A DNA stretch of 64,000 nucleotides from NCBI RefSeq assembly GCF_029892095.1, contig NZ_JARZAE010000004.1:1674001-1738000 (forward strand), written 5' to 3'. Of the stretch, positions 16,739 to 25,045 are shown piece after piece. The stretch comes from Kitasatospora sp. MAP12-44 (GTDB lineage: Bacteria; Actinomycetota; Actinomycetes; Streptomycetales; Streptomycetaceae). Both the position numbers and the translations under genes were made by a program. The stretch's first letter is position 1; the number at the start of each line of letters is the position of its first letter. A model generated the notes under the pieces. That model did no database searches. It was not told the origin of the DNA and saw only the letters and a program-made list of their open reading frames with translations.

Positions 16739-16840
16739 GGGTGCGAGGGTAGCGGGCCTGCGGGCGCGGCAACAGGGCGCCGCCGCAGGGAACCCCGGCA
16801 GGCAGACCCGGCAGGCAGACCCGGCGAGCCGGGAGCTGGG

Positions 16841-17266
16841 TCAGACGCCCGGGAAGACCCGTCCGAGCAGCTGCTGGAAGGCCTGCCGCTCGTCGTCGTC
16901 CAGCTGTTCGAGCCCGGTCAGGCTGGACATCAGCTCGGCGCGGATCTGCCGCACGGTCTGCTCGCCCTCCTCGGTCAGCAGCACGTTCTTGATCCGCCGG
17001 TCGGCCGGGTCCACCTCGCGGCGCACCAGGTCGCGCGCCTCCAGCCGGTCGACTATGCCGGTGACGTTGGAGGCGTCGCAGGCCAGCAGCTCGGCCAGGT
17101 GCCGCATGGCCATCGGCTGCCGGAGCAGGCTGAGCATCTTGCCCTGCATCAGGGTGAGCCCGCGCTCGGCGGCGACGCGGGCGAAGGCGCGGTAGTAGCC
17201 CGCGGCGGCCTGGGCGAGCTGGTCCATCAGCTGGAGGGGCGTGGGCGTGGCGGTGGTGGGGGTCAT
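16841..17266 (-). CDS. MarR-family transcriptional regulator
   Basis: Dimeric winged-helix repressor, 141 aa. The start ATG 17266 follows GGAGG; an in-frame upstream ATG at 17302 would place the N-terminus inside an operator. The core is MLSLLRQPMAMRHLAELLACDASNVTGIVDRLEARDLVRR, with the wing RREVDPADRRIKNVLLTEEG, classic MarR. It is divergent from an MFS transporter gene, with two TTGA-N5-TCAA sites between them, so it most likely represses the transporter and itself, released by a small lipophilic ligand (inference from the usual MarR-efflux arrangement). Confidence 0.92.
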   Translation of the reverse strand: MTPTTATPTPLQLMDQLAQAAAGYYRAFARVAAERGLTLMQGKMLSLLRQPMAMRHLAELLACDASNVTGIVDRLEARDLVRREVDPADRRIKNVLLTEEGEQTVRQIRAELMSSLTGLEQLDDDERQAFQQLLGRVFPGV

Positions 17267-17289
17267 GCCTCCAGTGTAGGGGAGATTGC

Positions 17290-17343
17290 TTGACATCATC
17301 AACGATCGAGTACTACCTTCATTTCATTGCTTGAGTGCATCAA
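17290..17343. promoter_or_regulatory. Two MarR-type operators, TTGA-N5-TCAA
   Basis: TTGACATCATCAA at 17290-17302 and TTGAGTGCATCAA at 17331-17343 share the same spaced dyad and wider similarity (both within ATTGCTTGA...CATCAAC), 41 bases apart. The first includes TTGACA, a plausible -35 for the MFS gene, so binding would block transcription. Confidence 0.7.
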
Positions 17344-17442
17344 CCATTGACCCCCTCAAGCCTCAAACCTCAGGCCCCGGCCTCAAGCTTCAGACCCGCG
17401 CCGCACCCGGCCGGGCACTCCCGGAAGGACCGCAGGACCGCA

Positions 17443-18945
17443 ATGAGTCACGCACCGACCCACGCCGCACCCAGATCCACCAGCAAGGAGCGCGGCGCCA
17501 CCCCGCTGATCCTCGCGCTCGGCCTCGCGGCGATGGTCGTGGCCATGGCGCAGACCCAGGTCGTCCCGATCCTCGCCCTGCTCCAGAAGCAGCTGCACAC
17601 CGGCGCCGCCGGCGTCAGCTGGGTCACCACCGCCGCCCTGCTCTCCGCGGCCGTCTTCACGCCACTGCTCGGCCGGGTCGGCGACCAGTTCGGCAAGAAG
17701 CGCACGCTCGTCGCCGTCCTGGGGGTGATGGTGATCGGCTCGGTCCTTGCGGCCACCACCACCTCGCTGACCCTGCTGATCATCGCCCGGGTCCTGCAGG
17801 GCTCCGCCACCGCGATCTTCCCGCTCGCCCTCTCGGTGATCCGCGACGAGGTCCCGCAGGAGAAGCTGCACGGGGCGATGGCCCTGGTCAGCGGCACCCT
17901 GGCGTTCGGCAGCGGCCTCTCACTGGTGGCCACCGGCCTGCTCACCCAGGGCAGCCACCCCAACTACCACCTGGTCTTCTGGTTCTCCACCGCGCTGACC
18001 CTGCTCGCGCTGGCCGCCGTCGCCCTGCTCGTCCCCAACGGCGGCAAGCCCACCGGCGGACGGATCGACGTGCTCGGCGCCGTCACCCTCGCGGTCTTCC
18101 TGGTCCTGCTGCTGCTCGGCATCTCGCAGGGCCATGAGTGGGGCTGGAGCTCGGGCCGGACCATCGGGTGCCTGGTCGGCGCCGTCGTGATGGCCGCGGT
18201 CTGGGTCCTGGTCGAACTGCGGGTCGCCAACCCGCTGGTGGACATGCGGATGTTCGTCCACCGCCAGGTGCTCTTCACCAACCTGACCGGCCTCTTCGTG
18301 GGCTTCGCCTCCTTCGCCCAGTTCATCGGCATCTCCTACCTGGTGCAGATGCCCGAGCGGATCGCCGGCTACGGCTTCACCGCCTCCGTGCTGCGCGCCT
18401 CGGTGGAGTACCTGCTGCCCAGCGCGCTGATCTCGCTGGCCGCCGCCCCGCTCGGCGGCAAGCTGGTGCATCGGATCGGTGCCCGCTTCACCCTGGCGAT
18501 CGGCGCCCTGGTCGGCGTGGCCGGCTTCGCCTGGCTGGCCTGGGGCCACGGCTCCAGCCCCGCCGTGATCATCGCGGGCATGCTCACCGGCATCTCCATC
18601 TCCTTCGGCTACGCCGCGATGCCCGCCCTGATCGCCGCCAGCGTGCCGCTGCACCAGACCGGCATCGCCAACGGCATCAACTCCATCTCGCGCTCCGTCG
18701 GCAGCTCGATCGCCAGCGCGGTGGTCACCTCGCTGCTCGCCTCCAAGACGATCAGCTACGCCAAGCTCGGCATCGCGCTGCCCGCCGAGAGCCAGTTCAC
18801 CCTGAGTTTCGTGATCGCCGCCGGTGCGCTGCTGCTCGCCGCCGTCGTCGCCCTGGTGGGATTGAGCAAGCACCACCGCCCGCTCGGAGCCGCCCTCCCG
18901 GTGGCCGGGAGCGCCCCGGCCGAGGCCGTCACGGTCAAGGCCTGA
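17443..18945 (+). CDS. MFS drug/efflux transporter (14-TM, EmrB/QacA-like)
   Basis: Integral membrane exporter of 500 aa, the usual length for 14-helix DHA2-type major facilitators. The start ATG 17443 (MSHAPTHAAPRSTS) gives a short basic cytosolic N-terminus before helix 1 (PLILALGLAAMVVAMAQTQV). The loop after helix 2 carries GRVGDQFGKKR, the MFS motif A, and RVLQGSATAIFPLAL matches motif B. Control by the divergent MarR gene is supported by twin operators at 17290-17343. The aldehyde dehydrogenase gene follows after 36 bases and may be co-transcribed. The export substrate is unknown. Confidence 0.9.
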   Translation: MSHAPTHAAPRSTSKERGATPLILALGLAAMVVAMAQTQVVPILALLQKQLHTGAAGVSWVTTAALLSAAVFTPLLGRVGDQFGKKRTLVAVLGVMVIGSVLAATTTSLTLLIIARVLQGSATAIFPLALSVIRDEVPQEKLHGAMALVSGTLAFGSGLSLVATGLLTQGSHPNYHLVFWFSTALTLLALAAVALLVPNGGKPTGGRIDVLGAVTLAVFLVLLLLGISQGHEWGWSSGRTIGCLVGAVVMAAVWVLVELRVANPLVDMRMFVHRQVLFTNLTGLFVGFASFAQFIGISYLVQMPERIAGYGFTASVLRASVEYLLPSALISLAAAPLGGKLVHRIGARFTLAIGALVGVAGFAWLAWGHGSSPAVIIAGMLTGISISFGYAAMPALIAASVPLHQTGIANGINSISRSVGSSIASAVVTSLLASKTISYAKLGIALPAESQFTLSFVIAAGALLLAAVVALVGLSKHHRPLGAALPVAGSAPAEAVTVKA

Positions 18946-18981
18946 CCCGCCCCCGCCCAACCCCCCTTCCAGGAGCCCCCG

Positions 18982-20286
18982 ATGACCGACCCGACCAGCA
19001 CCGTCACCCGCCTGCGCGCCACCTACACCTCCGGCCGCACCAAGCCGCTCGCCTGGCGCCTCGAGCAGCTGCGCGCCCTGCGCGCGCTGCTCACCGAGCA
19101 GACCGAGGCCTTCCAGCAGGCCCTCTTCGCCGACCTGGGCAAGAGCCCCGCCGAGGCCTACCGCAGCGAGGTCGGCTTCACCCTGAACGAGCTGGACCAC
19201 ACCGTCCAGCACCTGGAGGAGTGGCTGCGCCCCCGCCCGGCCGCCGTCCCGGACGCCTTCCTGCCGGCCCAGGCCCGGGTGGTGCGCGACCCGCTGGGCG
19301 TGGTGCTGATCATCGCGCCGTGGAACTACCCGCTGCAGCTGGCCCTCGCGCCGCTGGTGGGCGCGCTGGCGGCGGGCAACACCGCCGTCGTCAAGCCCAG
19401 CGAGCTGACCCCGGCCACCTCGGCGGCGATGGCCGAGCTGCTGCCGCGCTACCTGGACCCGGAGGTCGTCACCGTGGTCGAGGGCGGGGTCCCGGAGACC
19501 ACCGCGCTGCTGGAGCAGCACTTCGACCACATCTTCTACACCGGCAACGGCGCGGTCGGCCGGATCGTGATGGCCGCCGCCGCCAAGAACCTCACCCCGG
19601 TCACCCTGGAGCTCGGTGGCAAGAGCCCGGTGCTGGTCGAGCCGGGCGTGGACCTGGCCGCCACCGCGCAGCGGATCGCCCGCGGCAAGTTCCTCAACGC
19701 CGGCCAGACCTGCGTGGCCCCCGACTACATCCTCGCCATCGGCGACACCGCCACCGCGCTGGAGTCGCACCTGGCGCAGGCCGTCCGCACCCTCTACGGC
19801 GAGGACCCGGCGCTCAGCACTTCGTACGGGCGCGTGGTCAACGAGCGGCACTTCGACCGGCTCACCGCGCTGCTCGCAGACGGCCGGGTGGTCACCGGCG
19901 GCGGCCACGACCGCGCCGAGCGCTATGTGGCACCGACCGTGCTGGCCGACGTCTCCCCCGAGTCGCCGGTGATGCAGGCGGAGATCTTCGGTCCGATCCT
20001 GCCGATCATCGCGGTGCCCGACCTGGACGCGGCAATCGCCTTCGTCAACGAGCGCGACAAGCCGCTCGCGCTCTACGCCTTCACCGACTCCGAGCAGACC
20101 AAGCAGCGGCTGACCGAGGAGACCTCCTCCGGCGCCCTCGCCTTCGGCCTGCCGGTCTCCCACCTGGCGGTGCCCGAGCTGCCGTTCGGCGGCGTCGGCG
20201 AGAGCGGCATGGGCCGCTACCACGGCGAGTACTCGATCGACACCTTCAGTCACACCAAGGCGATCCTCGACAAGCCGATCAGCTGA
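18982..20286 (+). CDS. Class 3-type aldehyde dehydrogenase
   Basis: NAD(P)-dependent oxidation of aldehydes to carboxylates; 434 aa, in the short range typical of class 3/fatty aldehyde ALDHs. Good ribosome site AGGAG before ATG 18982. Key motifs are IIAPWNYPLQLAL (cofactor pocket), KPSELTPAT, general base Glu210 in LELGGKSP, catalytic Cys244 in GQTCVAPDY, and EIFGPILPII. The C-terminus LPFGGVGESGMGRYHG is typical. No membrane tail follows. It lies directly behind the MarR-regulated MFS gene, so detoxification of a reactive aldehyde along with efflux is plausible (inference). Confidence 0.92.
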   Translation: MTDPTSTVTRLRATYTSGRTKPLAWRLEQLRALRALLTEQTEAFQQALFADLGKSPAEAYRSEVGFTLNELDHTVQHLEEWLRPRPAAVPDAFLPAQARVVRDPLGVVLIIAPWNYPLQLALAPLVGALAAGNTAVVKPSELTPATSAAMAELLPRYLDPEVVTVVEGGVPETTALLEQHFDHIFYTGNGAVGRIVMAAAAKNLTPVTLELGGKSPVLVEPGVDLAATAQRIARGKFLNAGQTCVAPDYILAIGDTATALESHLAQAVRTLYGEDPALSTSYGRVVNERHFDRLTALLADGRVVTGGGHDRAERYVAPTVLADVSPESPVMQAEIFGPILPIIAVPDLDAAIAFVNERDKPLALYAFTDSEQTKQRLTEETSSGALAFGLPVSHLAVPELPFGGVGESGMGRYHGEYSIDTFSHTKAILDKPIS

Positions 20287-20290
20287 GCCC

Positions 20291-20749
20291 TCAGTGGCGA
20301 TGGCGGGCGACGTGGCGGTGGTGGATGGCGAGGGTGAGGCCGGCCAGGGCGGCGGCTGTGCCGATGCCTTCCGCCACGGCTGCGTAGCCCTTCTCGCGGT
20401 ACCAGACCGGCTCGTACATGTTGGGCAGCGGGCCGAGTGCGCCGACGTCGACGTAGCGGTAGAGCAGGATCGCGCCCAGCGCGCTGGTCAGCACCAGCGC
20501 GGCGTAGGCCCAGAGGAGGCGGGAGGCCGGGCGCAGCAGGATGAGCAGCGCGCCCAGCGAGGCGGCGGCGGCCTCGATCCGGAACAGGTCGCCCTGGCTG
20601 AGGCTGGCGCTGATCGGGTCGTAGCGGGCGGCCAGGTCGGCGTGCACATACGCGTCGACGGCCAGCGCCGCCGCGGTGATCAGGGAGAGCACCCGAAGAC
20701 CGGTCGGACCGGTCAGACCGGGCGCGGGGGGTGCGTTCACGGGCCTCAT
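20291..20749 (-). CDS. Small four-helix membrane protein, unknown function
   Basis: Protein of 152 aa with four hydrophobic segments: VLSLITAAALAVDAYVHADL, FRIEAAAASLGALLILL, LLWAYAALVLTSALGAILLY and GIGTAAALAGLTLAIHH, ending in a His/Arg-rich tail. No enzyme motif is seen. It follows the FAD-oxidoreductase gene on the same strand by 28 bases and may be the last gene of the type III PKS operon. Convergent with the aldehyde dehydrogenase gene 4 bases away. Confidence 0.7.
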   Translation of the reverse strand: MRPVNAPPAPGLTGPTGLRVLSLITAAALAVDAYVHADLAARYDPISASLSQGDLFRIEAAAASLGALLILLRPASRLLWAYAALVLTSALGAILLYRYVDVGALGPLPNMYEPVWYREKGYAAVAEGIGTAAALAGLTLAIHHRHVARHRH

Positions 20750-20777
20750 TCCCTGCGCGTACCCGCCGGGGCCGGTC

Positions 20778-21791
20778 TCACCCCAACTGGTTGACCAGGG
20801 CGGCGAAGACCGGCGGGAGCAGGGCGGCGGCGGGGACGATCCGCCGCGCGAGGCGCGGCCGGGCGCGGATGGCCAGCAGTGAGCCGGTCAGCAGCCGGTG
20901 GCGCCGGGAGACCTGCCGCCAGGCCCGCTCGTACGCCTGCGGCCGGTCGGCGCGCACGCAGTGCACCAGGCGGGCGGCGGCGGCCAGGGCGAGTGAGACG
21001 CCCTCGCCGGTGAGCGCGTCCAGGTAGCCGGCGGCGTCGCCGACCAGCAGGACCCGCCCGGCCACCCGGGCCCGGACGGGCTGGCGCAGCGGCCCGGCGC
21101 CGCGTACCGCGCCGGCCGGCGCTGCGTGCAGCCGTTCGGCCAGCGCGGGGAAGGCGGCCAGCTGCTCGGCGAAGGGCGCGCGGTCGGCGGTCAGCACCGC
21201 CACGCCGAGCAACTCGGGGCCCAGCGGGGTGACATAGGCCTCGGCCCGCGCCGACCAGTGCACCTCGACGCAGTCCGTCCAGGGCTCCAGCGCGAAGTGC
21301 CGGCGCAGCCCGTACCGGGGCGGGCGCGGGTCGGGCAGCCGCAGGCCCAGCGAGCGCCGGATCGGCGAGTGCAGGCCGTCCGCCGCGACCAGGTAGCGCG
21401 CGGTCAGGCCGGCCGTGCCGACGGTGTCGGCGTCCTGGCGCAGCGGACCGGCCTTGAGCGGCAGGACGGGGACGCCCAGGCCGGCCGCCCGTACGGACAG
21501 CGCCCGGTGCAGGTCGGTGCGCCGCACGCCAAGACCCTCGCCCCCGGTGAACCGGCCCTCGGCCCGGCGGCCGGCGTCCAGGTAGCGGATGCCACGCAGC
21601 GGACGGCCCTGGACGGCGACCCCCAGCTCGGCCAGCTCCCGCACCCCGCCGGGCATCAGGCCCTCGCCGCAGGCCTTGTCGATCGGTGCCGGACGCGGTT
21701 CGAGGACCACCGCCTCCAGGCCGGCCAGCGCGGCGTGGATCGCGGTGGCCAGACCGGCCGGCCCGCCGCCGACGATCAGCAGGTCGATCAC
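20778..21791 (-). CDS. FAD-dependent oxidoreductase / geranylgeranyl reductase-like (SrsC-like position)
   Basis: Flavoprotein of 337 aa of the group with UbiH-like and geranylgeranyl-reductase-like enzymes. The FAD dinucleotide loop GGGPAGLATAIHAALAG follows the first strand; ARYLVAADGLHSPIRRSLGL is the DG motif, and VLLVGDAAGYLDALTGEG the GD motif. It is third in a minus-strand operon after a type III PKS and an ICMT-family methyltransferase. In the described srsABC phenolic-lipid pathway, SrsC is a flavin hydroxylase acting on alkylresorcinols; an equivalent hydroxylating or reducing role here is inferred from order. Starts ATG 21791, 4 bases after the methyltransferase stop. Confidence 0.85.
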   Translation of the reverse strand: MIDLLIVGGGPAGLATAIHAALAGLEAVVLEPRPAPIDKACGEGLMPGGVRELAELGVAVQGRPLRGIRYLDAGRRAEGRFTGGEGLGVRRTDLHRALSVRAAGLGVPVLPLKAGPLRQDADTVGTAGLTARYLVAADGLHSPIRRSLGLRLPDPRPPRYGLRRHFALEPWTDCVEVHWSARAEAYVTPLGPELLGVAVLTADRAPFAEQLAAFPALAERLHAAPAGAVRGAGPLRQPVRARVAGRVLLVGDAAGYLDALTGEGVSLALAAAARLVHCVRADRPQAYERAWRQVSRRHRLLTGSLLAIRARPRLARRIVPAAALLPPVFAALVNQLG

Positions 21792-21795
21792 CGGA

Positions 21796-22323
21796 TCACC
21801 CGCTCATCGCCCCGGCGGCGCAGCGGGTGAGCGCCGCGTTCTCGCAGCGCAGCCGGACACCCAGCAGCGGCAGGTTGAGCAGCGTGAAGCAGGTCGCGGT
21901 CAGCCAGGCGGTGTGCACCAGCGGCAGCGCGGCGCCCTCGACCAGCACGGCGAGGTAGTTGGGATGGCTCAGCAGCCGGTACGGCCCGGCCGTGACCAGC
22001 GGCAGCGCGGGCACCACGATCACCCGGGTGTTCCAGCGCGGGCCCAGCGTCCGGATGCACCACCAGCGCAGCAGCTGGGCGACGAGCGCCAGCGCCAGCA
22101 TCGGCCAGCCGAGCGCCGGCAGGAACGGCCGTGCGCCGAGCGGGACCTCGGCCAGGCAGCCCGCCAGCAGACCGGTGTGCAGCAGCACCATCACGGGGTA
22201 GTGGCCGCGCCCGTACTCGACGCCGCCGCTGTGCCGACTCCAGGCGGCGTTGCGACGGGCGACGACGAGCTCGGCCAGCCGCTCGACGGCGACCAGCAGG
22301 ATCAGCACGGTGTAGGCCGTCAT
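21796..22323 (-). CDS. ICMT-family integral membrane methyltransferase (SrsB-like position)
   Basis: Membrane-embedded SAM-dependent methyltransferase of the isoprenylcysteine carboxyl methyltransferase family, 175 aa. Hydrophobic helices at the N-terminus (YTVLILLVAVERLAELVVA) precede the conserved catalytic region RWNTRVIVVPALPLVTAGPY and LLSHPNY. It sits 9 bases after the type III PKS stop and 4 bases before the FAD gene. In srsABC-type clusters the corresponding SrsB O-methylates alkylresorcinols, so this enzyme probably methylates the PKS product (inference from family and position). Confidence 0.85.
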   Translation of the reverse strand: MTAYTVLILLVAVERLAELVVARRNAAWSRHSGGVEYGRGHYPVMVLLHTGLLAGCLAEVPLGARPFLPALGWPMLALALVAQLLRWWCIRTLGPRWNTRVIVVPALPLVTAGPYRLLSHPNYLAVLVEGAALPLVHTAWLTATCFTLLNLPLLGVRLRCENAALTRCAAGAMSG

Positions 22324-22332
22324 CGTCCCGGC

Positions 22333-23415
22333 CTACCAGCGCAGCAGGACGAGTTCGGAGCAGAAGCCCGGCCCCATCGCCACCAGCAGCCCGGGTGTGC
22401 CGGGCGGTGGCGGGCGCAGCGCCAGGGTGTCGCGCAGGATGTGCAGCACCGAGGCGGAGGAGAGGTTGCCGACCCGCGCCAGCGAGCGCCAAGTGAGCTC
22501 CAGCGCCTGGGCGTCCAGGTCCAGTGCCTCGCGCAGTGCCTCCAGCACCTTGGGGCCGCCCGGGTGGCAGACCCAGCCGGTGATGTCCGAGGGCTTGAGG
22601 TCGTGCTCGGCGAGGAAGGAGGAGACCTCCTCGCCGAGGTGCAGGCGGACCAGCTCCGGCAGTTCGGCGCCGAGCACGATCTTGAAGCCGCTGTCGCCGA
22701 TGTCCCAGCCGAGCGCGCGCTCGGTGCCCGGGTAGAGCCGGCTGCGGGTGGCCTGCACGGTCGGCCCGCCCGCCGTGGCGGCGAGCGGGTGGTCGCGGCC
22801 GACGGCGATCAGCGCGGCCGCGCCGTCCCCGAACAGCGCGCCGGCCACCAGGCCGGCGGTGGTGGCGTCGCCGCGCTGCAGGGTCAGCGAGCACAGCTCG
22901 ACCGAGAGCAGCACCGCGACCTGCTCGGGGTGGCCCTGGAGGTAGTCGTGCAGCCGGGCCAGACCCGCCGCGCCCGCCACGCAGCCCAGGCCGAAGATCG
23001 GCACCCGCTTCACGTCCGGCCGCAGTCCCACCCGGCCGGCCAGCCGGGCCTCCAGCGAGGGCGCGGCGATGCCCGTCACCGAGGTGGAGACCACCAGGTC
23101 CACCGCGTGCGCGGGCAGTGCGGCCTCGTCCAGCGCAGCCAGCAGCACCTGTTCGGCCAGCCGCAGGCCCTCCTCGATGAACAGGTCGTTGGCCTGCCCG
23201 AAACCGCTCAGTTCGCCGTAGCGCTCCAGCGGCAGCGCCAGGTGGCGGGTGGTCACCGCGGCGCTGCGGTGCACCCGGTCCAGCACCGCCCGGTCGGCGG
23301 CGTCCCCAATAACGGCGGGGTCGGGGAGGCAGACGGCGGCCAGCGCATCGGCGATCTCGCCCTGCTCATAGCGGTGTGCCGGGAGTACTCCCTGAACAGC
23401 GGCGATTCGCGTCAT
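22333..23415 (-). CDS. Type III polyketide synthase (chalcone/stilbene synthase superfamily, SrsA-like)
   Basis: Homodimeric ketosynthase making phenolic or pyrone products from an acyl-CoA starter and malonyl-CoA, 360 aa. The catalytic triad is in place: Cys145 in FGLGCVAGAAG, His284 in CHPGGPKVL and Asn317 in VGNLSSAS. FGDGAAALI and the C-terminal GPGFCSELVLL are standard family sequences. It leads an operon with an ICMT-type methyltransferase and a flavoenzyme, the same set as srsABC for phenolic lipids, and is divergent from a UbiA prenyltransferase. The exact starter and ring type cannot be read from sequence. CDS is complete, start ATG 23415. Confidence 0.92.
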   Translation of the reverse strand: MTRIAAVQGVLPAHRYEQGEIADALAAVCLPDPAVIGDAADRAVLDRVHRSAAVTTRHLALPLERYGELSGFGQANDLFIEEGLRLAEQVLLAALDEAALPAHAVDLVVSTSVTGIAAPSLEARLAGRVGLRPDVKRVPIFGLGCVAGAAGLARLHDYLQGHPEQVAVLLSVELCSLTLQRGDATTAGLVAGALFGDGAAALIAVGRDHPLAATAGGPTVQATRSRLYPGTERALGWDIGDSGFKIVLGAELPELVRLHLGEEVSSFLAEHDLKPSDITGWVCHPGGPKVLEALREALDLDAQALELTWRSLARVGNLSSASVLHILRDTLALRPPPPGTPGLLVAMGPGFCSELVLLRW

Positions 23416-23435
23416 CAGGTCAGCCTAGGGCCGAC

Positions 23436-23479
23436 CGGACGAATCGTCAGGAATCGGCTGCTGCTCGGCAATTCGTCCG
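23436..23479. promoter_or_regulatory. Inverted repeat in the PKS-UbiA divergent promoter region
   Basis: CGGACGAAT (23436-23444) and ATTCGTCCG (23471-23479) are perfect 9-bp arms 26 bases apart, in the only 79 bases between the two divergent genes. The left arm also overlaps GACGA-A-TCGTC. This is a candidate shared operator for the cluster. Confidence 0.45.
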
Positions 23480-23494
23480 ATCTACGATGCCGGG

Positions 23495-24340
23495 ATGTAC
23501 AGCATCGAGGCCGCGCGGGCGGTCGGTTCGGCGCGCGGGCTGCTGCTCGCCGCGCACCCCGCACCCGCGTTCGCCGTCACGGCGGTGGCGGTCGCGCTGG
23601 CGGCGGGCAGTGGGCGCGGGGCGGCGGGCAGCCTGCTGGCCGGTGCGGCCGTGCTCGCCGGGCAGCTGTCGATCGGCTGGTGCAACGACCGGGTCGACCT
23701 GCGCCGGGACGTCGCCGCCGGGCGGGGAGACAAGCCGCTGGTCACCGGCGCGGCGCGCCCGGGCGCGGTGGCGCTGGCCGCGGGCGGCGCGCTCGCGCTG
23801 TGCGTGCCGCTGTCACTGGCGAACGGGCTGTCGGCAGGCAGCGCGCATCTGGTCGGCGTCGCGGCCGCGTGGGCGTACAACCTGGGCGTCAAGCGGACGG
23901 TGCTCTCCTGGCTGCCCTACGCGCTCGCCTTCGGCCTGCTGCCCGCCTTCGTCACGCTCGCGCTGCCCGGCCACCCCTGGCCCGCCGGCTGGGCGACGGC
24001 GGCCGGCGCGCTGCTCGGGACGGGGGCGCACGCCGCCAATGTGCTGCCCGACATCGAGGACGATCTGCGCGCCGGCGTGCGCGGGTTGCCGCAGCGGCTG
24101 GGTCGCGGGTGGGCCCGGGTGCTGGCCGCCGGTCCGCTGCTTGCGGCCTCGGTGGTGCTGGTGCTCGGACCGCCGGGCCGGGTCGGGGTGGGCGGCTGGG
24201 CGACGCTGGCCGGCGCAGCCGCGCTCGCGCTGCTCACGGGGTCGGCCGCCACCCGTGGGCGCACCCCGTTCCTGGCCGCCCTCGGGCTGGCCGCGCTGGA
24301 CGTCGCACTGCTGGTGCTGCGCGGGGTGACGCTCAGCTGA
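23495..24340 (+). CDS. UbiA-family prenyltransferase
   Basis: Integral membrane aromatic prenyltransferase of 281 aa with about eight hydrophobic helices. The first Asp-rich prenyl-diphosphate site is NDRVDLRRD (N64, D65, D68, D72) and the second is DIEDD (186-190), both intact. The N-terminus MYSIEAARAVGSARGLLLAA is typical of UbiA/SCO-type enzymes. Divergent from the type III PKS operon with a shared short promoter region, it may prenylate the phenolic or quinone product of that pathway (inference). The stop codon falls within the first unit of a 20-bp tandem repeat. Confidence 0.88.
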   Translation: MYSIEAARAVGSARGLLLAAHPAPAFAVTAVAVALAAGSGRGAAGSLLAGAAVLAGQLSIGWCNDRVDLRRDVAAGRGDKPLVTGAARPGAVALAAGGALALCVPLSLANGLSAGSAHLVGVAAAWAYNLGVKRTVLSWLPYALAFGLLPAFVTLALPGHPWPAGWATAAGALLGTGAHAANVLPDIEDDLRAGVRGLPQRLGRGWARVLAAGPLLAASVVLVLGPPGRVGVGGWATLAGAAALALLTGSAATRGRTPFLAALGLAALDVALLVLRGVTLS

Positions 24341-24395
24341 ACGGCGGCACGGGCGGCTGAACGGCGGCCCGCGCGGCTGAACGGCGGCCCGCGCG
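24336..24395. repeat. Three tandem 20-bp repeats at the UbiA stop codon
   Basis: Units at 24336, 24356 and 24376 (consensus GCTGAACGGCGGCCCGCGCG, the last two identical). The TGA stop of the prenyltransferase is inside unit 1. It is followed without gap by a second, different array. Confidence 0.85.
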
Positions 24396-24446
24396 CGATT
24401 GAAGGCCGGGCGCGATTGAAGGCCGGGCGCGATTGAAGGCCGGTGC
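24396..24446. repeat. Three tandem 17-bp repeats
   Basis: Units at 24396, 24413 and 24430 (consensus CGATTGAAGGCCGGGCG) immediately after the 20-bp array. The two arrays together fill most of the spacer before the next gene. The function is unknown. Confidence 0.85.
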
Positions 24447-24521
24447 GGCGGGCAGCCGTATGAGTACCGCGGCCCCCGCTGGCGGGCCGCACGGCACGTC
24501 GAATCGAACGGGTGAGGGCAG

Positions 24522-25001
24522 ATGAGCACCGGCCGGCCCGAGGCGCCCAGCACGCGACCCGTGCTCACCGGGCTACCGCGCGGCGGCCAGGTCCGCCGGC
24601 TCGCCCTGTTCGGCACCAGAGGCGTGGTCGGCCGCTGCCGGGACTTCGCGCGGCAGGCGCTGCTGGACTGGGGCTGGCTCCCGGCGGGCGACGAGGAGCA
24701 GCAGGCGATGGCCGACGACGTCCTGCTGCTGGTCTCCGAACTGGTCACCAACGCCTGCCAGCACGCCGGCGGGCCGCAGCAGTTGCTGCTGCACGGCACC
24801 ACGGACGCGCTGCGGGTGGAGGTCACCGATGCCAGTCCCGAGCAGCCGCGGCCCCGCCTGCCGCTGCAGCCCGGGCGGCCCGGCGGGCACGGCCTGGTGA
24901 CCGTGGCCCGCCTGTCGCTGCGCTGGGGGGTCACCGTGCGCTCGGACCGGAGTGGCAAATCCGTCTGGCTGGAGGTCGCCGCGCCGCCGTCCGGGGACTG
25001 A
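24522..25001 (+). CDS. RsbW-like ATP-binding protein (anti-sigma/serine kinase type)
   Basis: Small cytoplasmic HATPase_c protein of 159 aa, ATG 24522 after GAGGGCAG. The N-box is ELVTNACQHAG (E73, N77), followed by VEVTDASPEQP and G-box GGHGLVTVARLSLRWGV. This is the RsbW/SpoIIAB fold that binds and phosphorylates anti-sigma-factor antagonists; the streptomycete families are numerous and many lack a known target. There is no adjacent sigma factor or antagonist gene, so its partner is unknown. Confidence 0.88.
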   Translation: MSTGRPEAPSTRPVLTGLPRGGQVRRLALFGTRGVVGRCRDFARQALLDWGWLPAGDEEQQAMADDVLLLVSELVTNACQHAGGPQQLLLHGTTDALRVEVTDASPEQPRPRLPLQPGRPGGHGLVTVARLSLRWGVTVRSDRSGKSVWLEVAAPPSGD

Positions 25002-25045
25002 CGCCCGCCGGTCAGGGAGTCGGCGCGGTCAGTCCGCCGACCGGG

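Noticed and set aside
24336..24446. Considered as a CRISPR array
   Set aside because: Units are contiguous without spacers and only three copies of each; no cas genes nearby.
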